Source of the DNA: Planctomycetota bacterium
GTDB taxonomy: Bacteria; Planctomycetota; Planctomycetia; Pirellulales; Lacipirellulaceae
Length of the DNA: 64,000 nt
Reading direction: 5' to 3'
Assembly (NCBI GenBank): GCA_029781135.1
Contig: JAKOXH010000061.1
Span: 30,948 to 94,947, forward strand
The notes beneath the pieces were generated by a model. That model saw only the letters and a list, made by a program, of their open reading frames with translations, was not told the DNA's origin and did no database searches. Numbering within the stretch: position 1 is the stretch's first letter; each line of letters opens with the position of its first letter. This document shows positions 7,964 through 17,953 of the stretch, in pieces. The translations under genes and the position numbers were made by a program.

Positions 7964-8909
7964 CCGTGAAGAAGTCTTTAGCGGCTTCGATTCGTTTGCG
8001 CGCCTTTCGCAAATAGCCGGCATCGACTTCATACCCAATGCTATTGCGCCCACATTGCATCGCCGCAACCGACGTGGTGCCACTGCCAAGAAACGGGTCG
8101 AGCACGATGTCGCCCACAAAGCTGAACATGCGGATCAATCGCTCGGCCAACTCCACCGGATATGGGGCGGGATGATTGCGTGTCGACGCACCGGTCAAGC
8201 CGGTCCAAATCTGTTGGAACCAAGCGCGATGATCGGCTTCCCCAATCAAACTCAACACGCGAGTCGCGACCGACGGGCTGCGATATCCACCCGGCTTGCG
8301 TTCCATGAGAATGAATTCGATATCGTTCTTGATAACCGCGTTGGGCTCGAACGGCTTCCCCAAAAACCCGCCGCCGTTGCCACTCGCTTCATAAACAGCG
8401 TTAGCGATCTTGTGCCAAATGATCGGAGCGAGATTATCGAAACCGATGCCGCGGCAGTGTTCTTGAATCGACGCGTGGAGCGGAACGACCGTATGGCGGC
8501 CTTGGTTCTTCCGGCGGGACAAGCAGACGTCGCCCACCACGCAAATCAGCCGGCCTCCCGGAACCAGCGCGTCATAGCAATGGTGCCAAACGCGATCCAA
8601 TTCGGCAAGGAATTCTTCGTAATCGTCAAGGTGCCCCAACTGACCATCCGCGTCCGCGTAGCGCTTCAAATTCCAGTACGGCGGGGAAGTCAACACAAGT
8701 TGAACAGAACCCGCGGGCAGGCTCAATTCCCGAGAGTCCCCCTGAATAAGCCGATGGTGCGTGGGCAGCTTCTTCACTGCCTCGGCTATTGCCGACATCG
8801 ATACCCGATCCTTCGATAGAGCTGGCAGGGCGGTTTGCGGATCGTCGATATCCGCAAATTCCGCCGGAAGATAGGCGTCGATCGAGGTCGTCGGAAATGC
8901 CAGGCTCAT
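7938..8909 (-). CDS. DNA methyltransferase (N4/N6 type) of the restriction-modification pair
   Basis: 323 residues. The catalytic tetrapeptide TSPPYWN is at residues 74-80, and the AdoMet-binding DPFLGSGTT lies near the C-terminus, so the order is that of beta-class amino-methyltransferases. SPPY is more usual in N4-cytosine enzymes, while known PaeR7I-family partners are N6-adenine enzymes, so the modified base is uncertain. The protein protects the site cut by the overlapping downstream endonuclease. No controller (C) protein lies beside it. Confidence 0.9.
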   Translation of the reverse strand: MSLAFPTTSIDAYLPAEFADIDDPQTALPALSKDRVSMSAIAEAVKKLPTHHRLIQGDSRELSLPAGSVQLVLTSPPYWNLKRYADADGQLGHLDDYEEFLAELDRVWHHCYDALVPGGRLICVVGDVCLSRRKNQGRHTVVPLHASIQEHCRGIGFDNLAPIIWHKIANAVYEASGNGGGFLGKPFEPNAVIKNDIEFILMERKPGGYRSPSVATRVLSLIGEADHRAWFQQIWTGLTGASTRNHPAPYPVELAERLIRMFSFVGDIVLDPFLGSGTTSVAAMQCGRNSIGYEVDAGYLRKARKRIEAAKDFFTDAEVSLDV

Positions 8910-9038
8910 GTAACCAGTTTAGGGACTGACGCCTGAGCATCAAGGTGGATGGTGGACATTTGGTTATGTGAGACCACCACGGCCAATACGTGACTGCCGG
9001 AATGCAGCGGCCGACGAGAGCCCACCGTTAATCTCCCA

Positions 9039-9974
9039 TCAAGAAGGTCGGGCCAGCGTCGGCCAACACAGTCGTGAACTTGACGCGTCACTCGTTCGTT
9101 GGCGACATTTCCCCAGCCACCTCCCCGTCGCGAGACATACGGCGCCCGCACCCAACAGCAGCGCACTCGTCGGTTCAGGAACGGAACTGCCGATGATCAT
9201 ACCTGCTGCCGCCGTCTGATTGAAATGGGTTCGCCACTGATTGAATTGAGCTGAACCGATTGTACCACCGATCGGGTCGTTTGGTAGCGGCGTTGAAGTT
9301 CCGAGTTTGTCTCGCCAGATAGCATAGTCGGCCGCATCGACATTTCCGTTGTTGTTGTAATCACCAGGAATCGTTCCGGCCGCGAGAAATTCCACTGCAG
9401 CGTTATCCAGGCCGATGTACGCCCCGCCTTGCGTACTCTGCCCGCTCAGTGAAATTGTGGTAAGTGCAGCGGACGCCGTGAAGTCCATCGTGAAGCGTTG
9501 CCATTGGTTGCCAGCACCGGTAAGAGTGTTCGTAAATGTCTGGCTCGTCGCACCAGCCGCCGCAATGACCGACGCCGGGCCGATGCCGTTGCCAAGGCTG
9601 TTTTGCACACCGATCCAGAAGCTCAAACGATACTGGCTACCAGCTTGCGTCGAAATCGTTTGCTGCACGCCGCCGTAGGGATACGTTTCATAATAACCTT
9701 GCATGTCGAGCAAAATAGTCCCATCTTGCGGAAGGATCGAATACGAATTGGTGTTTAGGATCGGTGCAATGCTTTTGGTAATGACGCTCCAGCCCGCGAT
9801 CGTGCTTTCCCCCGGGGCAACATTCTGAGCGCCATCCCCGCCAAACGAATACGTGCCGTTTTCAAAACTGCCGTTAACAAGCAAGTTGGTGGCATTCGCC
9901 GTGGTAGCGCACAACACGACGTTAAGCACAACGTTGAATAGGTGCGACATCCTCAAGCGAACAAGAATCGACAT
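9039..9974 (-). CDS. Secreted PEP-CTERM protein with DUF642-like and dockerin-like regions
   Basis: 311 residues. ATG at 9974 is preceded by a strong AGGAG and starts a signal peptide (MSHLFNVVLNVVLCATTANA); an upstream in-frame ATG at 10172 would read through a repeat. The mature part opens with NLLVNGSFENG, typical of DUF642/carbohydrate-binding-like modules. It then has a dockerin/EF-hand-like loop (GDYNNNGNVDAADYAIWRDKLG), and ends with the exosortase-type sorting signal VPEPTSALLLGAGAV plus a basic tail. Expected role: cell-surface or exported structural protein. The basic tail after the anchor is longer than usual. Confidence 0.82.
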   Translation of the reverse strand: MSILVRLRMSHLFNVVLNVVLCATTANATNLLVNGSFENGTYSFGGDGAQNVAPGESTIAGWSVITKSIAPILNTNSYSILPQDGTILLDMQGYYETYPYGGVQQTISTQAGSQYRLSFWIGVQNSLGNGIGPASVIAAAGATSQTFTNTLTGAGNQWQRFTMDFTASAALTTISLSGQSTQGGAYIGLDNAAVEFLAAGTIPGDYNNNGNVDAADYAIWRDKLGTSTPLPNDPIGGTIGSAQFNQWRTHFNQTAAAGMIIGSSVPEPTSALLLGAGAVCLATGRWLGKCRQRTSDASSSRLCWPTLARPS

Positions 9975-10437
9975 TTCTTTCTCCTGCGTATGAGTACTGT
10001 AGTTGACGGCCCAGCCAGGATTATGAGTACGGCACCTTTGTTGATGACGGCGTAGAGAATGAAGCGTCCTGGGTTGTTGAACCCGGAGCCAACGGCGACG
10101 GAGTGCGACGCATCGCGTCGCCGCTGGCTCGGGGTTAAACAAGCCATGGGTCGTTTGCGGCGATGCCTTCAATAAAATCTAACTACGCCTCAAATCCAAA
10201 GTCAACAAAATTCCATTCGTCGAGGCAATTTCCGACTTGCCCAACAGTGTAATTTGTGACGGCTAGCCTGCGAGCGAACAGCAAATTCGGATATTTGGGC
10301 GGCAGCCCACTTTGCGTGGCCAAAAGCGAGGAAGAAATGGGAGAAGAAATGGGAGTCGCAAGTGGCGAGAAACGAGGGGGGAAGAAATGTTCCATAGAAC
10401 CGCGACCACAGGTGGCGGCTTGATCGGGACGGCTGTC
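9975..10437. other. Gene-free spacer upstream of the PEP-CTERM gene
   Basis: Holds the PEP-CTERM gene's leader and a palindromic repeat at 10071-10140. The rest, to the end of cobL, shows no supported gene, tRNA or clear promoter. Confidence 0.55.
10071..10140. repeat. Long palindrome (GGTTGAACCCGGAGCCA type)
   Basis: Outer arms GTTGAACCC / GGGTTAAAC and inner arms AGCCAACGGCGACG / CGTCGCCGCTGGCT form one long hairpin with a short loop. It resembles in build the hairpin at 17859-17950, which also ends in GGTTAAAC. Confidence 0.7.
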
Positions 10438-11883
10438 TTACGGCTTCGTAACGGCCAGCAGGAAGCTTGGCTTAAGCGGTTCGAACGAGAGGCGATCCAA
10501 CTGATCGGTGCCGCGGGCCAGATTGATCATCCAGACGCGGACGTCTGGGGTGGGGGCTGGGGGCTGGGGGCCGGGGGCTGGGGGCTGGGCATGCTCACGC
10601 CGACCCTCACCCACAGGCAGAGCGTGATGAGCGGAGGAAAGAGGGAGGCTGGCGGAACGGAGCGTGTCGCGGAGTTCCATGAGGTGGTCGACGCTCGTGG
10701 TATTGACGACCAGTCGGCCACGCGAACGCAGGCGTTTGTAGGCAGCCTGGCTGATCCGCGTCACCTCGCGGCCAGCACCGGCGACGAACACGGCATCGGG
10801 ATCGGGCAGTTCCTCGAACACTTCCGGCGCCCGGCCAAGAATCGCGTTCACGTTTGCCACGTTGAAATGCTCGGCATTTTGCTGGATGAGACCGTGGTCC
10901 TCGGCATCCATTTCGATGGCGAACACCTGGCCGTCGGACGCCATTTGCGCAGCCTCGATGCTCACCGAGCCGCTGCCGGCGCCGATATCCCACACAATGC
11001 TGCTGGGGGCGATGTCCATTTGGGCGAGCGCGATGGCCCGCACTTCAGCCGGCGTGAGCAAACCGAGTTTCGGCTTCGATTGCAGAAACGCTTCGTCCGG
11101 GTTGCCGAACAGCCGGCGGCCGACGGCCTCGCGTGGCCGATCGGGCGCGTTCGGGTCGCGTACCAGGATCATCACGTTGAGCGGGGCGAACGACTTCTTA
11201 GCGATGTCGGCCAGCGTGCCGCGGGTGACCCGCTCGTCGCGCGCACCGAGGTTCTCGCACACGTAGGCGGTGAAGTAGTCGATGTGGCGATCGATGAGGG
11301 CCTTCGCTACATCGGCCGGGCCGCAGTGGTCGGTCGTGAACAGGCCGACCTTTTGGGCTGTGCGGATTTTTTCGAGCACGGCATCGAGCGGATGCTTGCC
11401 GAGGTCGGTGAGGTAGGCCTCTTCCCACGTTTCCATTACGCGGGCGAACGCGAGTTGCATGCTCGAAACGTGCGGCACGACGACGAAGCGGTCTTTGCCG
11501 AGTTTATCGCAGACGTAACGGGCGAGACCGTAGAACATCGGGTCGCCGTAGACGAGGAGCGCGACCCGCCGGCCGGCCGCCTCTTCGATCGTCGTGACGA
11601 GCTGGTTGAGGTCGCTCGAAATCGTGTGCTGCTCGGCGCTCGACTTCAGCACGAACGACAGCGTCCGCTCGGTGCCGAGGAGCACCTCGGCATCGTTAAT
11701 GATTTGGCGCACATTGTTCGGCAGGGCATCGAGGCCGTCGTCGCCGATACCGATGACGTGAATGGGGCTTGGCAAGGATGCAGGATGGGGGATGCGGGGG
11801 ACAGGGATGGGAACTTCGTGCAATATAGCAGACAACGCCGTGTTCGCAGAGTCCTTTTGGCGTCGGCGGCGACGCCGAATCAA
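10438..11883 (-). CDS. cobL: CobL-type bifunctional precorrin-6Y methyltransferase/decarboxylase
   Basis: About 440-480 residues. The N-terminal half is a tetrapyrrole methylase (IHVIGIGDDGLDALP, LLVYGDPMFYGLA), and the C-terminal half an AdoMet methyltransferase of the CbiT type (VWDIGAGSGSVSIEAA). Together they methylate C5 and C15 and remove the C12 acetate side carboxyl in cobalamin synthesis. The first roughly 41 codons are Pro-rich and look non-coding; the real start is uncertain and may be a rare codon near IHVIG. A Pro-Ala-rich stretch near residues 430-450 comes from a (GGGGGCT)n tract at 10546-10591. No other cob/cbi genes are adjacent. Confidence 0.85.
   Translation of the reverse strand: MIRRRRRRQKDSANTALSAILHEVPIPVPRIPHPASLPSPIHVIGIGDDGLDALPNNVRQIINDAEVLLGTERTLSFVLKSSAEQHTISSDLNQLVTTIEEAAGRRVALLVYGDPMFYGLARYVCDKLGKDRFVVVPHVSSMQLAFARVMETWEEAYLTDLGKHPLDAVLEKIRTAQKVGLFTTDHCGPADVAKALIDRHIDYFTAYVCENLGARDERVTRGTLADIAKKSFAPLNVMILVRDPNAPDRPREAVGRRLFGNPDEAFLQSKPKLGLLTPAEVRAIALAQMDIAPSSIVWDIGAGSGSVSIEAAQMASDGQVFAIEMDAEDHGLIQQNAEHFNVANVNAILGRAPEVFEELPDPDAVFVAGAGREVTRISQAAYKRLRSRGRLVVNTTSVDHLMELRDTLRSASLPLSSAHHALPVGEGRREHAQPPAPGPQPPAPTPDVRVWMINLARGTDQLDRLSFEPLKPSFLLAVTKP
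10546..10615. repeat. GGGGGCT tandem tract inside cobL
   Basis: About five GGGGGCT-like units followed by a short ACCCTCACCC element sit in the cobL frame, encoding a Pro/Ala-rich loop between conserved C-terminal segments. It looks like low-complexity intergenic DNA in this genome, and probably expanded or inserted in frame. Confidence 0.55.
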
Positions 11884-11894
11884 ATGGCGAGAAA

Positions 11895-11987
11895 CGAAAC
11901 GCCCCGCGAGTTTGGTGGTAATGCCGCTGCCAAACTCGCGGGGTTGTCATTTTTCGTGGTAGATTCGGCCTGGCGGCCGACGCTAAA
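11895..11987. repeat. Hairpins between glgX and cobL, including a 29-base element
   Basis: A hairpin with arms CCCCGCGAGTTTGG / CCAAACTCGCGGGG spans about 11902-11943. Next to it, 11959-11987 is a 29-base palindrome (core TTCGGCCTGGCGGCCGA) identical to 24681-24709, which lies inside a coding sequence. The block could terminate glgX-side or cobL-side transcription. Confidence 0.75.
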
Positions 11988-11998
11988 TGGGGCTACAC

Positions 11999-14122
<2,124 letters not shown>

Positions 14123-14467
14123 GGTGCTCCGGCGATCGGGTCGACAAGCTTGGGACGTTTATACGGGGCGCGACGGAAAAGAGTAACCGGTCGTACCGAT
14201 TACACTGGCAACTCGTGGCTGCAAACGTCCCAGTTCGCGGCGACCGTGAGCGCGGATTGCTAAGCAAGCCTACCTCACGGGCCAACGAGCGGCGAGGATC
14301 GCGCTCTTGTGCGTCCATTACTTCGACACGCGGCCGGAGCACAAATTAATGCGAAATCATCGTACCGCAGAGCTTCGCCGGGCAGAATCCTTGATTTGCG
14401 AGGCAGGATTGGAATGACCCACACCACCGAGACGCGGCATTTGGATTGACGCATGCATTGAGGCGAG
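14123..14467. other. Gene-free region upstream of glgX
   Basis: 345 bases between glgX and a minus-strand hypothetical gene. It should contain the glgX promoter; I see no convincing -35/-10 pair, RNA gene or repeat. Confidence 0.5.
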
Positions 14468-15040
14468 CTATTTCGTCGTCAACCAGGCAAGGGCTTGCGA
14501 GAGAACTGCCGCAGGTGTATTGAAATGGCTCTCGTCGTGCTGAGGCTCACGGCCTGGAGCCGACCAATAGCTTCCGTAAAAGGTAGACCCGACGATTTTC
14601 AGTGATTTTCCGCTGCCAAGCATGGGCGAGGCCAGTGCCGCAGGAACGATATTGTCTGCCAGCGAAAAACAGTTGCGAATTTCTAGTGTTGCCACATCCC
14701 GATCCATATACACTCCGCCCCAGCCAAGATGTAAGAACATTCGGAGAGGGCCTAATACAACATAGTATTGGATCGCGTAGGAATTCACCCCATGGCCGGA
14801 ATGGCTTAGCACGACGTAATCCTCTACATCATTCTGATCCACTCCACGAACGTAGACGTCCAGCAAATAGGGCGATGTCTGCTTGCCGTGCCGAGATGAA
14901 AAATACCATTCGCCCCGCTCTTTTATTTGCGATGCAAGTACGTCTGGAATTGCCGGAAATGTCAGTCCCGCATCTTGAAAAAGTTGCCGCGCTTTCGCCA
15001 AATCGGGGTTGGGAATGTTGCGATTCATTTCGATACGCAT
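14468..15040 (-). CDS. Hypothetical protein
   Basis: 190 residues from the ATG at 15040 (a further in-frame ATG lies 30 bases upstream and another 12 bases downstream). Soluble, with no signal peptide or membrane segment. It contains the runs DYVVLSHSGHGVNSYAIQYYVVLGPLRMFLHLGWGGVYMD and ends in ALAWL. I recognise no family. It lies beside a toxin-antitoxin-like operon on the same strand, but 130 bases away, and might be an immunity-type or accessory gene; that is only a guess from position. Confidence 0.6.
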   Translation of the reverse strand: MRIEMNRNIPNPDLAKARQLFQDAGLTFPAIPDVLASQIKERGEWYFSSRHGKQTSPYLLDVYVRGVDQNDVEDYVVLSHSGHGVNSYAIQYYVVLGPLRMFLHLGWGGVYMDRDVATLEIRNCFSLADNIVPAALASPMLGSGKSLKIVGSTFYGSYWSAPGREPQHDESHFNTPAAVLSQALAWLTTK

Positions 15041-15173
15041 GACTTTCGTTCGAGGTCGTTGCGAACGCAAAGCTAGTGACGGTGCGGCTTAGTACGACGC
15101 AGAAATGTCGAAAGCAGTTATCTGCCGCATGATTTGTGCTAATACACTCGACGTCCATTAACAGTGGTCTGCC

Positions 15174-15620
15174 TTAATGGTACGAATCAGGCCACTCCCC
15201 ACGGTCGTTGATAGGAACTTGGGTACGCTTAAGCTTCTTAAACATCTTTTGGACGGCGAGTCCATTAGCATGTGAATCGTGTCTGTATAGGTGGCGAAAC
15301 AGCCCCTCCAACTCAACGATCTCTTCGTCGCGTATGTTGTCCCAGACTTCGAACGCTGAGAAGTGCGTCCAATCAGCCTTCCTTTTCGCATGCGACTCTA
15401 ATCGGCCGCGCATGCCCCGCGTCGCCATGCCAACGTAAACTACGTCGTAAAATATTTTTTTCTCGCCGGCTACTTCGCGATAGAGGACGTAAAGTCCGCG
15501 ACGCCCCTTTGGAACGGCCTTGACTCGTTCCCTGAGTTGAAACTCAACACAACACTTAATAAGTCGAAGTGGACTTTCTGCCATATTAATCGCTTTCTCA
15601 GATTCAATTCGTTGGCTCAA
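15174..15620 (-). CDS. GIY-YIG-like nuclease, possible toxin
   Basis: 148 residues. The GIY-YIG signature is present in variant form: GLY at 42-44, YVG at 62-64, Arg73 in RGRLESH, and the metal-binding Glu at about 105 in IVELEGLFRH. Such domains cut DNA. The start overlaps the stop of the Phd-like gene upstream by 4 bases (ATGA type), which suggests tightly coupled translation as in toxin-antitoxin pairs. There is no extra DNA-binding domain, which argues against a homing or repair enzyme. Toxin function is inferred only from layout. Confidence 0.72.
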   Translation of the reverse strand: MSQRIESEKAINMAESPLRLIKCCVEFQLRERVKAVPKGRRGLYVLYREVAGEKKIFYDVVYVGMATRGMRGRLESHAKRKADWTHFSAFEVWDNIRDEEIVELEGLFRHLYRHDSHANGLAVQKMFKKLKRTQVPINDRGEWPDSYH

Positions 15621-15877
15621 AGGCGAGGGGGCAGCCCCAGCGTCGCTCTTATGTCGGCGGAGGACATGCCTCCTTCTGCTTCCAGCCGTTTCTGGGAGCG
15701 TTCCAGAATGGCTTGAAACTGCGGATGGATGCTGAGCAACAGGCTTTCAACGTCGTCGTCGGCTGGCACTACCGCGGCAACGGCATGGCCGTCTCGCGTG
15801 AGCAAAAGCGGTTCTTGAGCGTGGGATTGCAGGTGCAATGCCAATTCGGGCACGGCGGTTACATCGAGGGTTTTCAT
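15617..15877 (-). CDS. Phd/YefM-like antitoxin
   Basis: 86 residues. The N-terminal part follows the Phd/YefM pattern: a short helix (ALHLQSHAQ), then EPLLLTRDGHAVAAVVPADD, which is the usual beta hairpin ending in a VVP. The C-terminal part is helical and ends in IRATLGLPPRL. Phd-type proteins bind their own promoter and cap a toxin. Its partner is presumably the overlapping GIY-YIG gene and not the more common RelE, Doc or PIN toxin. It follows higA by 14 bases on the same strand. Confidence 0.72.
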   Translation of the reverse strand: MKTLDVTAVPELALHLQSHAQEPLLLTRDGHAVAAVVPADDDVESLLLSIHPQFQAILERSQKRLEAEGGMSSADIRATLGLPPRL

Positions 15878-15891
15878 TGCTTGAATCGCGA

Positions 15892-16290
15892 TCAGAAGAA
15901 CGCGGCCGGCGAGACGTGGAATCGTTGCGCGAGCGCTCGCACCTGTTCGATAGTAAGACTTTCCTTCCCAGCGAGAAAACGCTCGACCGTGGCTGGTTTG
16001 CCGACCTCGGGCAGGCCAGCGGCGGAAAGTCCGTGTTCTTCCATCAGGTATTGGAGTACGCCTGGCCCGCCAGCGATTGGTATGGATTGGTGTTCAACTT
16101 CATACGTGTGGATGAGTGTGCCCAGCGTATCGAGAAGGCTGTACAGGGGATGCTGTTGATTGGTGCCGATTTCGTCGAGCAAGGTGTTCAATCGCGAGAC
16201 TGCCGCATCGTAGTCATCCTCGTTGCGCAGGGCAAACAGCGGCGCGATTGGTGGCCAGTGCGTTTGGAGATCGGTTATCTGTGTGGTCAT
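15892..16290 (-). CDS. higA: HigA-type antitoxin
   Basis: 132 residues. The long form of HigA (COG5499-like): an N-terminal helical region (LRNEDDYDAAVSRLNTLLDEIG) and a C-terminal helix-turn-helix (AAGLPEVGKPATVERFLAGK). It neutralises HigB and represses the operon. The ATG at 16290 overlaps the HigB stop as ATGA, so it is preferred over the ATG nine bases upstream. In this family the toxin gene comes first, as seen here. Confidence 0.88.
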   Translation of the reverse strand: MTTQITDLQTHWPPIAPLFALRNEDDYDAAVSRLNTLLDEIGTNQQHPLYSLLDTLGTLIHTYEVEHQSIPIAGGPGVLQYLMEEHGLSAAGLPEVGKPATVERFLAGKESLTIEQVRALAQRFHVSPAAFF

Positions 16291-16574
16291 CGCTTCCAAT
16301 CTCCCAGATCATATTCGGCGTGCGTCAAAACGTGACGGACGTACACTTTGCGGCGGTTGTAATGGATCGAGGCAATCAGTCGAAACTTGTTGCCACCAAT
16401 GTTGAAAACGGTTAGGTCATTTACCGCATCGGCCGAGGGAAACGTCTCGCCTATAGCAGCAAGGTTCACGAATTCGGTCGATTGCATAATCGTGTGCCAG
16501 CGGCGCAGCGGAGATTCGCTTTCCGGATGGGTGTCCCAAAACGTGCGCAGAGCTTTGCGGGAAATGACGTGCAT
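16287..16574 (-). CDS. higB: HigB-type mRNA interferase toxin
   Basis: 95 residues. RelE-fold toxin of the HigB group: MHVISRKALRTFWDTHPESESPLRRWH, then FNIGGNKFRLIASIHYNRRKVYVRHVLTHAEYD, which contains the conserved basic and His residues near the C-terminus. It cuts mRNA on the ribosome. First gene of a four-gene run higB-higA-phd-like-GIY-YIG, all on the minus strand with overlaps or tiny gaps. Confidence 0.92.
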   Translation of the reverse strand: MHVISRKALRTFWDTHPESESPLRRWHTIMQSTEFVNLAAIGETFPSADAVNDLTVFNIGGNKFRLIASIHYNRRKVYVRHVLTHAEYDLGDWKR

Positions 16575-16718
16575 TTCCCCATCAATTATACGTTCGCGGT
16601 GACGCGGCCCGCAATTGATTTTGACGATAGGAATTTGGCTTCAGCATCTTCTACATGACGGCCAATCAAGAGCCGGCCCTACCACGAGCTTGTTATGGGC
16701 TTTAGAATCGCCAGAACC

Positions 16719-17849
16719 ATGGCCAAAGCGACTTACAAAGAATCGGGTGTTGATCTGGATGTGTATCGCGAGTCGATGTCGCGGTTGCCGCGGCTGCTCA
16801 GGCGGACGCATTCGCCGCGGGTGCTGGCGAATGAGGGCGGCTTCGCGGGGTTGTTCCAACTCGATTTTGCCGATGGGATTTTTGCGCGGAAGTATAAAGA
16901 CCCGGTGCTGGTTTCGGGCACCGATGGCGTCGGCACGAAGTTGAAGGTCGCGCAGAAGGCCGGCGTACACAACACCGTGGGGATCGACCTGGTGGGGATG
17001 TGCGTGAACGACGTGCTGTGCTGCGGGGCGGAGCCGCTGTTCTTTTTGGATTACGTGGCGATGGGACGCGACGATCCGGCACTGTTGGAGGCGATCGTCG
17101 AAGGGATCAGCAATGGCTGTGTCGAGAGCGATATGGCGCTCATCGGCGGCGAGACGGCGATCATGCCCGATTTATATCAGGCGGAAGATTACGATTTGGC
17201 GGGCTTTTGTGTCGGCGTCGTGGAACGGGCGAAGGTGCTCGATGGCAGTACGATTTCACCGGGGGACGTGGTGATCGGCGTGGCTTCGAGCGGGCTGCAC
17301 TCGAACGGGTTCAGCTTGGTGCGGAAGATTGTGTTTGAAATTGGGAAGGTGAATGCGAGCGATCTCGCGCCGACCGAGCTTGTGGGAGCGGTCTCTGACC
17401 GCGATTCGGCGTCGGAGACGCCTCCCACAAACGATCAAGGGAAATCTGCTACGACGGTTGGCGACGTGCTGCTGCGGCCGACGACGATTTACGCTCGGGC
17501 GGTGCGCGGCGTGCTGGCGCATTACAAAGTAAAGAGCGTAGTGCATGGGATTGCGCACATAACGGGCGGCGGAATCTTTGAGAACCTCGACCGCATTCTG
17601 CCGCCGGGCGTGGGCGTGACAATCGATCGCGGCAGTTGGCCGGTGCCGCCGGTGTTTGCGTGGCTGCAAAAAATGGGTGACGTGGAAGAGGAGGAGATGT
17701 ACCGCGTGTTCAATATGGGCGTGGGGCTGACGCTCGTCGTAAGCCCGTATTACGCAGAAAGTATTCAACAGCAGCTCGCGAAGACGGGACTCGCTAGTTG
17801 GGTGATTGGGCGCGCGGTGGTGGGGGAGCAGAACGTGGCCTGGGCGTAA
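16719..17849 (+). CDS. purM: Phosphoribosylformylglycinamidine cyclo-ligase
   Basis: 376 residues. ATP-dependent closure of the imidazole ring in purine synthesis, yielding AIR. Clear motifs: YKESGVDLDVY at the start, VSGTDGVGTKLKVA, GIDLVGMCVNDVL, IGGETAIMP, SSGLHSNGFSLVR and HITGGGIFENLDR. The ATG at 16719 matches the family start; one eight codons upstream is less likely. Odd: residues about 220-238 (LVGAVSDRDSASETPP) are encoded by a 51-base palindrome at 17380-17430 inserted in frame between the first and second domain segments. Length is therefore slightly above the family norm. Confidence 0.95.
   Translation: MAKATYKESGVDLDVYRESMSRLPRLLRRTHSPRVLANEGGFAGLFQLDFADGIFARKYKDPVLVSGTDGVGTKLKVAQKAGVHNTVGIDLVGMCVNDVLCCGAEPLFFLDYVAMGRDDPALLEAIVEGISNGCVESDMALIGGETAIMPDLYQAEDYDLAGFCVGVVERAKVLDGSTISPGDVVIGVASSGLHSNGFSLVRKIVFEIGKVNASDLAPTELVGAVSDRDSASETPPTNDQGKSATTVGDVLLRPTTIYARAVRGVLAHYKVKSVVHGIAHITGGGIFENLDRILPPGVGVTIDRGSWPVPPVFAWLQKMGDVEEEEMYRVFNMGVGLTLVVSPYYAESIQQQLAKTGLASWVIGRAVVGEQNVAWA
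17380..17430. repeat. 51-base dispersed palindrome in frame inside purM
   Basis: Outer arms TTGTGGGAG and CTCCCACAA enclose GCGGTCTCTGACCGC and GGCGTCGGAGACGCC hairpins. It is the same element family as the intergenic copies at 5143, 6690 and 28226. Its 51 bases are 17 codons, keeping the purM frame. Confidence 0.8.
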
Positions 17850-17858
17850 CCTCCAATC

Positions 17859-17950
17859 GTTTAGCCGCGACGCGGAGCGGAGCGCGTTCCGGAGTTCAAC
17901 CAAGTGCACTGGCGCGCTCCGCTGCGCCGACTCCGCGTCGCGGTTAAACG
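17859..17950. repeat. Long palindrome between convergent purM and dsbD-like genes
   Basis: Arms beginning TTTAGCCGCGACGCGGAG and ending in CTCCGCGTCGCGGTTAAA, with inner GGAGCGCG / CGCGCTCC arms. Positioned between two converging genes, so it may act as a two-way terminator. Confidence 0.75.
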
Positions 17951-17953
17951 GGG

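Noticed and set aside
7964..8119. Longer N-terminus for the restriction endonuclease
   Set aside because: These codons overlap methyltransferase coding in another frame and would exceed the family length by about 50 residues.
9975..10437. Cobalamin riboswitch near cobL
   Set aside because: This spacer is downstream of cobL, and I see no B12-box-like sequence there or upstream of the gene.
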